From: Rhopalosiphum padi
Taxonomy: Eukaryota; Arthropoda; Insecta; Hemiptera; Aphididae
Length of the DNA: 64,000 nt
Assembly (NCBI RefSeq): GCF_020882245.1
Contig: NC_083597.1
Location: 15,410,581 to 15,474,580, forward strand
Direction: 5' to 3'
The notes under the pieces were generated by a model. It ran no database searches. It was not told the DNA's origin and saw only the letters and a list, made by a program, of their open reading frames with translations. The first letter of the stretch is position 1, and the number at the start of each line of letters is the position of its first letter. Shown piece by piece: positions 1 through 11,300 of this stretch. Position numbers and translations under genes: made by a program.

Positions 1-162
1 TGCTGACGCGATGAATTGGGCACTACAGTTTTCTTTTAATGGAATTTGTAAACATACTGTGACTTGTTCAGTGTTGTTGTACACGGTAGTATATACAGTA
101 GATACTCTGTCAAGACTACCTATTATAATTTATAATGACATCCGAGTACTGAAGAGTAGGAA

Positions 163-206
163 TATATAAACGGTAACAGTACACTCTCAATTCACACCTT
201 TCAGTG
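163..206 (+). promoter_or_regulatory. Possible core promoter (TATA plus initiator)
   Basis: A TATATAAA box at 163-170 is followed 30 bases on by TCACACC, which fits the general initiator pattern, and then by TCAGTG at 201-206, an arthropod-type initiator. An ATG at 260 opens a frame of about 37 codons that ends without similarity I recognise. No convincing splice donor follows, so the transcript that would start here is unknown. In AT-rich DNA such boxes also arise by chance. Confidence 0.25.
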
Positions 207-1245
207 AACGATACACATACTCATTAAACAATAATTATTTATTTAATATTTATTTAACAATGAGGTTGCACCTTGTGCATGTCGAGTATACCTACAGCTT
301 CCTTTTCAACAGTACTAATAAGTTAATGTTTATATTCACCAAAATATTAATGATCCTAAAATCATGGTTGTAAACGATTTTTGACCATGGTCAAGACGTC
401 CATAATTTACATAGTATTTACTATTTTTGAGATATTTTCAAGGTCATGCAATAATTTAATAATTGATGGCACATTCTCATATGGATATAAATTGCAGATT
501 ATCCAACGCAATTTTATCAATTATTCGGGTCAGTAATTAGTATGTAAATACTAAACATGTGGTCAGCATTCTACGTTTAATTATAATATATTCATTTACA
601 ACAATATATTTTCGTGTATATATAGTTTACCTATAAAAAATATGTAATACGAATATACAATAATAGTATAAACTTTGTTGACCGTCTATCGAAAAAAATG
701 TGTATAAGTAAGATAAGTATATATTTTTATGCAAAATTATCTAAATGCAGATGAAAACCTCTCGTATTATTTACAGAGACGAGGCCCGTAATGTGATAGT
801 ATTACAGTACCTAGTGTTATCATTATAATTTATTACAGTATTATAACGAAAAATAGTCGTTTATAAATAATATAGTTAATTAATTACTTAATTAATGATT
901 AATGGTAATATTGTAATTATAATATTACATTTTTCATTAGGTAATTTTATCTTTTGTACATAAAATGTGTATTTAAATTTTAAACAGAAATCGATGATTA
1001 TTATAATTATATTACATAGGTATATTATATTAATATATTACATTATCACAATAATTTTAACTCTTACGATTTAAGTTTTTTTTATAAGTACATGCTTATA
1101 TATCAAAATATAGTTCATTACTGATTAGTATAAACTTTACTGATTCACGAACTATTAATTATATTTTCTATTTAAATAGCTGTTTATTAATATATAACAT
1201 TCTGATCAAATCAAAATGTACGCCCGGGAATGTTTAATATACGAG

Positions 1246-1338
1246 TATAAAAGCAGGCGTCTTATCACCAACTATGCCGCATCGACCGTATATCATTTGT
1301 GTATTGTATGAAGTTTTTGGATGTGTTTTAATGTAAGA
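1246..1338 (+). promoter_or_regulatory. Possible promoter and short first exon
   Basis: TATAAAAG at 1246-1253 sits in a locally GC-richer patch. About 80 bases downstream is a good donor, AAT|GTAAGA, with the GT at 1333. An exon of roughly 1270-1332 would be non-coding or hold only a short frame (ATG at 1274, too near the expected start site to be useful). It could be an upstream leader exon for the chitin-binding protein gene, whose coding exon at 8303 has an AG acceptor before it. That link is inference. Confidence 0.28.
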
Positions 1339-3928
1339 ACTGGACTAAATAAATTATTCACTAATTAAAAATTATTTATTATAATTTATTTAGTTTATTA
1401 AATGTAATTATGGACGCACCGTACCTCCGTATTCTAAAAATATTTTTATCACCAAATGTCCATATGTAATAAAATAAATTAAGATATTGTAAAACTAAGT
1501 TGAAATTTAAATTAAACTATAATATCTGCAAAGCTATATCTAATCATCATTGTGTACCGATTAATTTCTCACGTCTTTGTGATTCAGCGAACCGACAGTG
1601 ATCACTGATCAGTTATCCAACTAGTAGTTGCTTAAAATATTATTATTTAAAATTAAAAGTTATTACAAATCTATTTAATTGAGTGAGTCTTTTCATGCCA
1701 AACTTGGTGATATTTACTGAAGTACATCCAAATATTGTAGTTTTTATTAAAAATGTATTGGTTACGCAGACGCGCGGATTCTTACATACGAATGAACTCT
1801 GCCAATAATAATGAAAGTAAGATAATTAGTACTCAACAAAAAACTAATATGCAATTTATAAATAAAAAAATAAAATTTTATAACAACCAAATTGTAAAAC
1901 ATAATTTTGTAAACAGTTATTAGCTTAATTTAATAATATTAATTTTAATTTACATTATAATTGTGTTACATTTAATTTCGTACTCACAACGACGATGTTT
2001 GTTGTATATATTGATTATTATTATTTTTATTAGATGATTAGTTTTTAGTTATAACTACCTATATATTTAAAATAATTGATATACATGTTAGTGTCGTTAA
2101 TGACACACTGACACATCGTTTATATTATGCTGTTTCCGGTATTACCTATCTAATATTATTTTTATTTAATTTTAATAACATAAATTGTATTTAAACAATA
2201 AACAAATAAAACACTTATGTGTGGAGTTAGGGTGTTATAACAAAACCTTTTATGCGTAGTTATCTCGACAGCAGTAGAATTTAAGATTACCAGGTTAATA
2301 CTGATGAGTAAGAGTAACGTTGGTTAAGTTCAGTAATTTAAGTGTTTCTATAATATTATATTGAACAACGTGTTGTGTATAATCTTGTAAAATTGTAATA
2401 TCTAATATTTTAAAGGTAGGATCATTGAAAAAAAAATGTTGTAATTTATATTAAAAACGAGAACAATGGTATTTATAGTATGTATTTCAATATATAACTA
2501 TAGTAATAAATAATTTAGAAATAAAAACAATGAGATTATTGAGAACATTAACATTTATTGCTCGACAATAATAATATGGCTCTTTTGGCCCATATCCAAT
2601 ATATTATAAACTATAAATATCGATTTGTCTTGCGACATTTATTCTGCATAGACAAATTTGGGGTAGGTAATTAATGTGTTAACTGCTAATATAAATTATT
2701 CAAGTTTTAACGTGTTGTGACTTTAATGGAAGTATTCTATTGGTTGTAACCACAGTTATCTACTTTATTAGAGAACCGTAAATGTTATAAGAGTAGTTTT
2801 AACCTACCCTTTAATGTTTAAGTACCCACTTTTGTATTATTTTAATAAACATGCATAAAAAAAAAATTGATGCGTTTTGTTTATTTAATACGTATAGCAT
2901 TTACTATTACCTATGTAGTTTATGAGCTACAATTGATTTCAAAGGAATATGTAATACCTACATCAAAGTTAGCTAATAAAACATTTATAAATTGCATTTT
3001 TATATTTTTTCTTATGACAAACTTTGTATAAATATGGAATGTACTTTTTCTGAAACTAATAAATAATATATTAAAAATTAACATCATATATTGCTTAACA
3101 ATTAGTTATTTGGTATCAAAACTTACAAAACAAAAACTGGTGTTTAAAAGATGAATATTACATTTGAAAAATTGCATAAATGTAGTTGTATTATATTTAC
3201 AATATTTGAATCATTCCTGATCAACTCTCCTGCAAAAAAATAGATTAGAGCAATATTAAATTAGAAATCTTATAATTGACTTTAAACTTTGTTATTGCTC
3301 TGATCATATTATGAGATGTTATACAACAATAATTTAACAATAACAACACATATAAGTATATAACCCGATTCACAATAATATTCTAATATACCAATTTTTT
3401 GACAAAATATATAATATATTATATATACAATTGATTTATAGTTGTATAGTAACACGTTTTCCAAATCAAAACTATCGATACACTTTTAATACTCTTGAAC
3501 AATATTTGGCTTTAAAACTTGAATACATTTTTCATCATTAACGCATATAAGTAGATATAACAGCAACACATTAAGTAAGTATAAAATGTATTGCTTTTCT
3601 ATCCTACTAACGGACGAAAGTGACGTTGTTTTCTGTTTCTATATAATAATCATAAGCAGTAAGCACCTATAACTCCTATTTTAAAATTCAGTTTTTGTAC
3701 TTTAGTGAATATTTTTCCATGCGATTTCATACTCAGGCCACTTAAATACATAACGGTCGTTGGTGTAAAATTGATGTATTTGAATATTCCAAACGGCGCC
3801 ATATATCGTCAAAGCCGTATCAACTTTCTTAGTGTATAATAATTATTACGTAGTTTATCGTGTCCGTAACACAGGTGAAAGTATGAACAAATTTACTTAA
3901 ATGAAAGAACATGCTCCAATTTTAATAT

Positions 3929-4019
3929 CCTTCGGTAGCTCAGTTGGTAGAGCGGTGGACTGTAGTGGCATTAGATCATAGATATCCATAGGTCGCTGGT
4001 TCAAATCCGGCCCGAAGGA
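3929..4019 (+). tRNA. tRNA-Tyr (anticodon GTA) with an 18-base intron
   Basis: The acceptor arms CCTTCGG (3929-3935) and CCGAAGG (4012-4018) pair perfectly and are followed by discriminator A at 4019. The D arm includes the A-box TAGCTCAGTTGG and the T arm includes the B-box GGTTCAAATCC (3998-4008). The anticodon GTA is at 3962-3964. A canonical-position intron of about 18 bases (roughly 3966-3983) lies one base 3' of the anticodon, as is usual for eukaryotic tRNA-Tyr genes. Removing it restores a normal anticodon loop and stem. The gene stands alone. Confidence 0.96.
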
Positions 4020-4021
4020 AA

Positions 4022-4030
4022 TTTTTTTTT
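4022..4030 (+). terminator. RNA polymerase III terminator of the tRNA-Tyr gene
   Basis: A run of nine T starts three bases after the discriminator base, as expected for Pol III termination. Confidence 0.85.
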
Positions 4031-5255
4031 ATATTCAAAAATTTCGAAAACTTCATATTCCGTTTACATGTATTATAATTTTGAATAAATAAATTATATT
4101 AAAATAAAAATTATTTTAAATTTAAGTTTATACCACTATGGCAAGAACGTTTCCAAGAACTAAAATTAACTTTCAGTTTCATCTTTTCTTTGTGTAAAAT
4201 TATAATTTAATTATTTATTAGAAACAAAAGTAAATTAAGTGAAATTCTTATATTCTTTGTATTTTTTTCTTTCTACAACGTTCGAAGTTAAACAGTCGAT
4301 TAATCTGAAATTATTACGATTTTATAATTTATTTCGCTATTATTGGGACTTTAAACCTATTTAAAATATTGTCATATTTTTAATTAAATTTCATAAAAAA
4401 TAACATCAAGCTACAATACAATTAAGAAAAAACGTTTATATGTATAATATCTACACTTATTTTTTGTTCTATATTTATTTAGAAAGGAATATTTACTGTG
4501 AGTAATTATAGTATTTTATTTAAATATAATATTTATAAAATATATAGACTTTATTTAAATCATTCTTGGACAAGTATAAATTGAATATTAACACTAAGCT
4601 ATGTAATATGTTTATAACAATTAAATATACAAGCAAAAACCAATATAAGTTACTACATATTAACTCAATGCACTAATAATTTTTAAAAATTAATTTAACC
4701 CTTGTGATAATAATATAGAAATTTAAATTTAAAGAAGTTAAAAAAATCATTAATATAATCATAATATAGATACCAAATTGAACATATTGACATAGTTGGT
4801 AACAAAATTCTAGATAAACAAGTTAAATGAGTTGCACCTGACACACGATTCATTGACATTACTCCATATTATGCTGATATTAAAATAAAAATTAACAAAA
4901 CATCCTTTCCGTATGGAAAAATATGTGGAACAATTAAACCAAATAAATTGATCATTCGATAAAGTAGAAACCCATAAATTATAATGTCTATTGGAAAAAA
5001 ATTAAATCAGCCAAGAATTTTGGTCCTAATCAGACTTGCACATGAATTTAAGCGACCATCGAACAAATTTCAATTGTACATCGTCATTCTATTAATCTAA
5101 CAATCAAATATTTTACATATTATATCAGACGAATTCAGACCATTCAGACTTGCAGACCTAAAAGATTTCATATCATTGCTGAACTTTAAGGTCGATTCAA
5201 AGAATGAAATGAATATTACTCTGTTGGATATTTTAGATTATTCAAGTTTTTATTT

Positions 5256-6160
5256 TAGATACTGAGCAAAATAAAAAAAAAAAAATAAGAAAAAATAGAA
5301 TGTTTACAAAAATCCAATTTTGGACAAAATCTATCTTGTTTTTTTGGTGTAACTCAAAAACAAATAACCACGGATACTTGAAATTTTCATAAAATGTCTA
5401 TACTATAATTTTCAATATATTTAAAGGCATAAAAATTTTTCAATTTTATTTTTCTATAAATGTTGATTAAAAAAAGTATTCACTGAGTCAAGAATCTTAT
5501 AAAAATTTAATATAAAATTCCTCACGATGTTATAAGTATTTCATATTAGAATCATAAAATCTAAAAATTTATTGACAGTTATAATTTTTATAGACATTCT
5601 AAATTAAAATTTGTAAAAAATTACTTAATTAAACGATGATTAATAACAATAATAATTATTTCGTTATAATTTAAAAACTTTATTTGAGTGTACTTAAAAC
5701 TTACGCGTATAGTAATAATAATATTATACTACTAATTTTACTATACGTGATAACATTTTTGATTAATTTTGAGATATTATATATTCAATTTATACTATGA
5801 ACTTATTTTTACTGTTTTACGATATTTAAAAAAATATGTTATTCAATTTTGAATTGTATATAAGTTGATATAATTATTATAATAAATACAATGTTTTTGA
5901 AAATAATTAAATCAACTGACCATAATAATGAAAGTAAAATAAAAATTACATTAATAGCTAGGTATATCAAAAAACATATCATGAAACATAAACAATTATA
6001 GTATCTACAATACGTATAGGCTGACAGTCGACAGACCGTCTCCGCTCGGTATCATTTTTCTTATACAATGATAAATCATTGCATTCAAATTTAACACACT
6101 CCTAATAATTACCCACTCGACACCTAATATATAGCAAAGCAGTACCCATTTGCCTACCTT
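5256..6160 (+). repeat. Dispersed repeat, copy A
   Basis: A diverged copy of a non-coding repeat found several times in this window in the same orientation. The left end has AGATACTGAGC (compare AGATTCTGAACG at 9690). The middle has TTATTTCGTTATAATTTAAA. The right end has ACAGACCGTCTCCGCTC, then CACTCGACACCTAAT, then AGCAAAGCAGTACCC. No frame of useful length is conserved, so it behaves as a non-autonomous or long-dead element. Ends are approximate. Confidence 0.7.
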
Positions 6161-7072
6161 TATTTTCTTTGTAGAGTTTATTGGAAAATGTAAGTAATAT
6201 CCTTAGAGTTCTGAGTTAATAATACGTATTATATAATAAAATTGTCCAACTAATATTATTATCGACATAAAAATATTAAATGAAATCAATACATTTTGTA
6301 ATAGTCACTATAATATTATATATTATATTTAACTTATGTCATGTCTACAAATTATTACATAATATTCTCTCCAGTCAAGAAAGCCATTGGTAATATACTT
6401 TTATTCTGGAACACAGTTTCTTAACGTTATATATAAAATGTATAATATACACACTATGGAGCCGCGATGTGATAACAATAAGTTAAATTACTGATTTTAA
6501 TTATGTCGTAGATAGTTAAGCGAAGTTATTACATTTGAAATGTAATTATTTTTACACGTGACATATATACAACGTGATTAAACTACAAAAATATATTAAA
6601 TATATTTGTAAATTAATCGTTTTATTTTCTGGAATATGTCAAATTAAATAATGTTAAAAACCAACCACTCAGTGAAATTAATAATGAATATAATTAAATA
6701 CATTTTTTTCATAGAGTATATTATCCATTTCTATATTGTATTAATATTAACTATCATATTTTCTTTATAATGGAAGTTCATCAAGCCAAACGGTGAACTT
6801 TTTCCTGTTTGTGCATAATTTATATGTTGGGAAAAAAAACAGTCATCGTCGTCGAAATTGTATTGTCATGTACACGGAAACTTCATATACTCTGGGGATT
6901 GGGAGGCCTACCGTCGCGTAACATGCGGCGAAGAGTCGTCGAAATATCCACACAAAACGAGCAGCTATGTTATTTCAGTTGTCTATTAGTATATTGTATA
7001 TATGTCGAGTTGGCCCGGAATTCTCACATTCTACCTAAATGGTAACATACTTAAATGGCTCTATATATATTA

Positions 7073-7093
7073 TGTGTGTGTGTGTGTGTGTGT
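7073..7093. repeat. (GT)n microsatellite
   Basis: An uninterrupted run of about ten GT units just upstream of the inverted-repeat element. Confidence 0.9.
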
Positions 7094-7164
7094 TTGAAAA
7101 TCACATAGTCAGCAGTTGCGCACAACGACCATATTTTAGCGGTTGGATCGCCCTTCTGGTAATT

Positions 7165-7722
7165 GAAGGGCTTGGAACAACAACCAGATAAATCCGCTTT
7201 TTTCGGAAATTCGCTTTTTCATGAATTATTGTGTGGGATAAAATCACATACATTTGAGTGCAACAACCAGTTAAATCCGATAAATATAGGTACATTTTTT
7301 AATGGAATTGGATTTATTTTGTTTTTATTTTTGGTTCAACTACCAGATAAATCCGGATTTATTATAACTCGTTTTAAAACTCAAGATACTGTTGTCTATT
7401 CCGTTGCTATTCATAAATATTCAAATCAAAATTTAAAAATTTTCGGTAAATTTAATTTAATTACTATCAGTATACTATTAAAAAACAATATGTTGCGCGC
7501 AACAACCAGATAAATCCATATAGGATCCATAACTTTGAACTACTTTTATCTAAATATAAAAAACTAAATTTTAATTTCACAATATTATGTATCATCATGT
7601 TGATAATTAGAAATGTTAGTTGTAATAATTTTAGGATTGATTAATCATAAAAATAAAACGTGTTTTATCAGCACTGAACAATTCAAAAAGTGGATTTGTC
7701 TGGTTGTTTTTCCAAGCCCTTC
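7165..7722. mobile_element. MITE-like element with about 37-base inverted ends
   Basis: The left end starts GAAGGGCTTGGAACAACAAC; the right end (7686-7722), read on the other strand, gives GAAGGGCTTGGAAAAACAAC and stays similar through a CCAGAYAAATCC block. That block recurs inside: 7181-7196, 7264-7279, 7341-7355 and 7504-7517 on the plus strand, and inverted at 7691-7705. The plus-strand copies are spaced about 80 bases or twice that. The 116-codon open frame across it looks like chance. No clear target-site duplication is visible. The element is non-coding and about 560 bp, so a transposase elsewhere would have to move it. Confidence 0.65.
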
Positions 7723-7899
7723 CGAGCCCTATTAGTTACCTGCAGGAGAATATTACGCCCTCGCGTGTTTACGTGCATTTGATGACAAGGTGACATCAAG
7801 AGCAGTTACTGATGAAACATTTTTGTTGTTTTTTTCTATATTTTTAACTTCACGGGGCGATGAATATCACTTAATCACTTATTATTCTTCTCTATAAGA

Positions 7900-8094
7900 T
7901 ACGCGCGACCCCCTACCGCCACTGTCGTCACACAGCCACGGCGTCATTCGCTGTACCGTTCGTTCTGGAACGTTGTTTAATATAAATTTCCCGCGGCTGG
8001 TCGGGTGACCATTAATTGTCTCGTACACGTCTCAGCACGCGGTCAGTTCAGCACAGAAGAAATACAAAATAGTGTCTCTTTAAACTGAATACGA
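7900..8094 (+). promoter_or_regulatory. Probable promoter and leader exon of the chitin-binding protein gene
   Basis: This is one of the most GC-rich patches of the window and lies just upstream of the signal-peptide exon. TATAAA is at 7981-7986 and an arthropod initiator TCAGTT at 8043-8048; their spacing (about 62 bases) is longer than the usual 30, so they may not work as a pair. A donor-like GAT|GTAAAT at 8092-8100 and an AG acceptor at 8230 or 8238 suggest a short non-coding leader exon followed by an intron of about 140 bases. Confidence 0.45.
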
Positions 8095-8302
8095 TGTAAA
8101 TCGGACGTTATTCATAAATTATTTATTTAACAGTACATATTAATATTGTTTCTATTTGCACCAAAAAAAAAAAAAAAAACTAAATGCATAAATTGTAATT
8201 GTTTTGTTTTTCATTCATAATAATTAATAGATCTTCAGCATACGGATCAAACGCGTATCTCGTCCCAGCCTTACGGTCCATACAACTCGTTCTATTCGGA
8301 TC

Positions 8303-8389
8303 ATGCAACCTGCAGGTAGATCGCTTATGGCGTTCCGCGTAGCGTTGGCTACGTTGTTACTCGCGAACGTCGCATACACGTCGAAAAAA
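8303..8389 (+). CDS. Exon 1 (coding part) of the CPAP1-like gene: signal peptide
   Basis: Codes residues 1-29, beginning MQPAGRSLMAFRVALA and ending SKK. The donor is AAA|GTAAGG at 8390, phase 0. The frame stays open upstream to the acceptor near 8230 but has no earlier ATG, so 8303 is the natural start. Confidence 0.88.
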
Positions 8390-11300
8390 GTAAGGACACA
8401 TATATAAATATTAAATTCTCCGTTGAAAAACGAAAAGTGCACTCACCAAGAGGTAGTTTGTCGTTTATAGAGAATAATATATAAGACATAAATATTTTTA
8501 CTCGGATTTTTATAATATATTAAAACCATCATAATATTGTATTAAAATTTAAAATTCTATTTTATTTTTTAGTTTAAATATTTCGTAATAGTACTGACTT
8601 TTAACTTTTGTGTTATGAAGTTTAATACATATACATAAAACATTCTAAGCCCGTTTAAATTGTACAATCTTTATAAGTCTTTATTTGACATTATGTATCG
8701 ATGAATAATATGTATAACCGTCTCTGCTAGTTTTGATAGAAATATAATTTATTTATTAAATTATGAACTAATGAATAGTTCATAAATTGTGGCCGAAGCT
8801 TTTTTAAAGAAAAAATTAACTCAATAGACCGTGAATGACTAAAATTATTATTTGTATTGAATATACAATATTAATATTGTTGATAATGAATTTATATTCA
8901 ATACATTAAATTATTTAATATAAAAACCAGACTAGGAAATTTTATTTAAAATATAGTTAAATTATTGTTGATGCATTAGATATTTATTATTTGAAATATT
9001 AGATTTATTCAGAGTAGCTACTTAGTTTGTTCGATAAACTAATTGCCAAGAAATACAAAAGATAGATAAATTTGTTTTCTGATTTTCAAAAATAAACATA
9101 GCGCAAATTAAAAATATACCTAGTAGAATAAACAGGTATTAAATTTGTTGATTTATTTTCTTTTAAAATTTGCATTTAATAAAGCGTGATAATTTATTAT
9201 TGTAATATAATTATATAAACATGTATTTTATTCTTAAATTATCATAATATTATAGAAACAGTTATTACTTATTACCTAATAATGTCTAATAATAATAACT
9301 AATAACATTTGTTTTATGCGTCCCAACAGTTTTTCCTGAGTTAATGTTTGGATACCAAACCTGAACTCTGTTTTGATTGTATTAAATTATGTAAGGGTAA
9401 TGAATTAAAACATCTATAAGAAAAAATTACGTTTCGACAGGACGACGGTTGTTGGTCTCACCGTTACTTATTCATCACGACTAATTTCATTGTCACATTT
9501 TAAAAAATATATATAATCACAATATGTAGTGATTACATGATAAAAACGAACGTAACATAATACAATAATAGAATTATTGAATTTCTATTGAGTAGATAAT
9601 ATTTCTGTTTTAATATTTCATATATTATTATGTACAAGCATATAATATGTATATTATTATCGTGTACAATATTTTTTAAAACTATTTTAGATTCTGAACG
9701 AGGCGATAAAATATGTATTAATTTTACAATGATATGTAGTTTTTGTATCTACATACACGAAAAGTTGTCAAAAAAATTGTTCGATTTTCAACTTTGTTCT
9801 ACATGGTTTAGTGTAGAAAATTTAAACTAGTTTATACTTAAAAGATTTCAAAATTAAACATTATAACAGTATTTATAAAAAAAAAAAAAACTCTACAAAA
9901 TAGAAAATTAAAGGAAAACTACAATTTTTTCACAAATCTAATTTTTGATAAAAGTGATTTTGATTTTTTGTATCACTCAAAAAAGAATAACCGTATAGAT
10001 ACTTAAAATTTTATCAAAATTACGAAAATTTGTAAATTGTTTTGCGATTAATAAATCATAATAATTATAAATATTTAATAATTGAACATTTAGAATAAAG
10101 ATCTTTATAAGTACCTAGATTATACTGAAAACAAAAACACCTAAAAAATAAATAAGCAATATTTTTTTTAAAAACATTTTAAGTTCAGATTCAAATAAAA
10201 TTTTATATTTAAACTGAGAATAACAATATTCATTATTTTGTTATAATTTAAAAATATTATTCGTGAAGACATAATAATATGTTTAATGTAAAATCTCATT
10301 TATCCGGTCATCGCTAACCCGAAAAATTGATATTCCATATTTTAGTACTTATGTATATAATAATTGATATATATATATAATTGTATAGACGTATGCATAT
10401 AATATTATACATACATATGAATATTAATAATATTAAAATAATTTATGTCAACGTTGATTGTTACTTACTATAAGACGTATATTATTGATACATAATTGAT
10501 ATATATAGGTATTATATATATAAATTTATACAGTTGTATTGGTATAATACACATGAATAATTAATGTAAAATAAATCAATACATATTGAATTTTTATAAA
10601 CAAAGTATATTTTTTTTATTTTTTTTTGAAAAATATTTATTACTACATAAGTTGAAAAAGTCATTCTGTTTAATCCGGATTTTCAATAATCTAGATAGAG
10701 TCCGGTCCCATCAAGTCCGGATCAAAGGGATTCTACTGTATTATTATATTTTGTACAGATAAAAATATTTTAAAATGCAACCTTTATGAATAAATTTACT
10801 CATTATACAGTAAAACTTTTTTTTTTAAATTTTATTTGACATAAACTATCTATACAAATTAGGACAATAAGTTTATATGATAAGAGTAATATATAACATG
10901 AACGACACGATAAAAGTAGCCACCCATTAATGACACTTAGCTAGTTGATTACAGTATAACTAATAGTAAAATAAATTACTTTACCTAACATCAAAAAACA
11001 AAACAATATAATATATAATAGGTGGTACACGCTGATATACAGTCTCCGCTTAAAATCATTTTTTGTATTCAATTATGTATAATTTAATTCAATTAATTCT
11101 AATTTCGCACACTCATAACAGTGACTCACTCTATAAAATCTTGAAAAATACATAAAAAAATGTCCGTGTATATTTTAAATTTGAAAATTGAATACAAGGT
11201 TGTTAATACGTTTTTAACCTATATTTGTATGAAAAAAAAAATTATAATGGAAAGTCAAATTAATTTTCTATGAGCATTTTTGGTTTAAATTTATACAACA

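Noticed and set aside
7163..7513. 116-codon open frame on the plus strand
   Set aside because: It lies entirely inside the inverted-repeat element and its protein mostly translates the repeated CCAGATAAATCC motif. No splice or start support.
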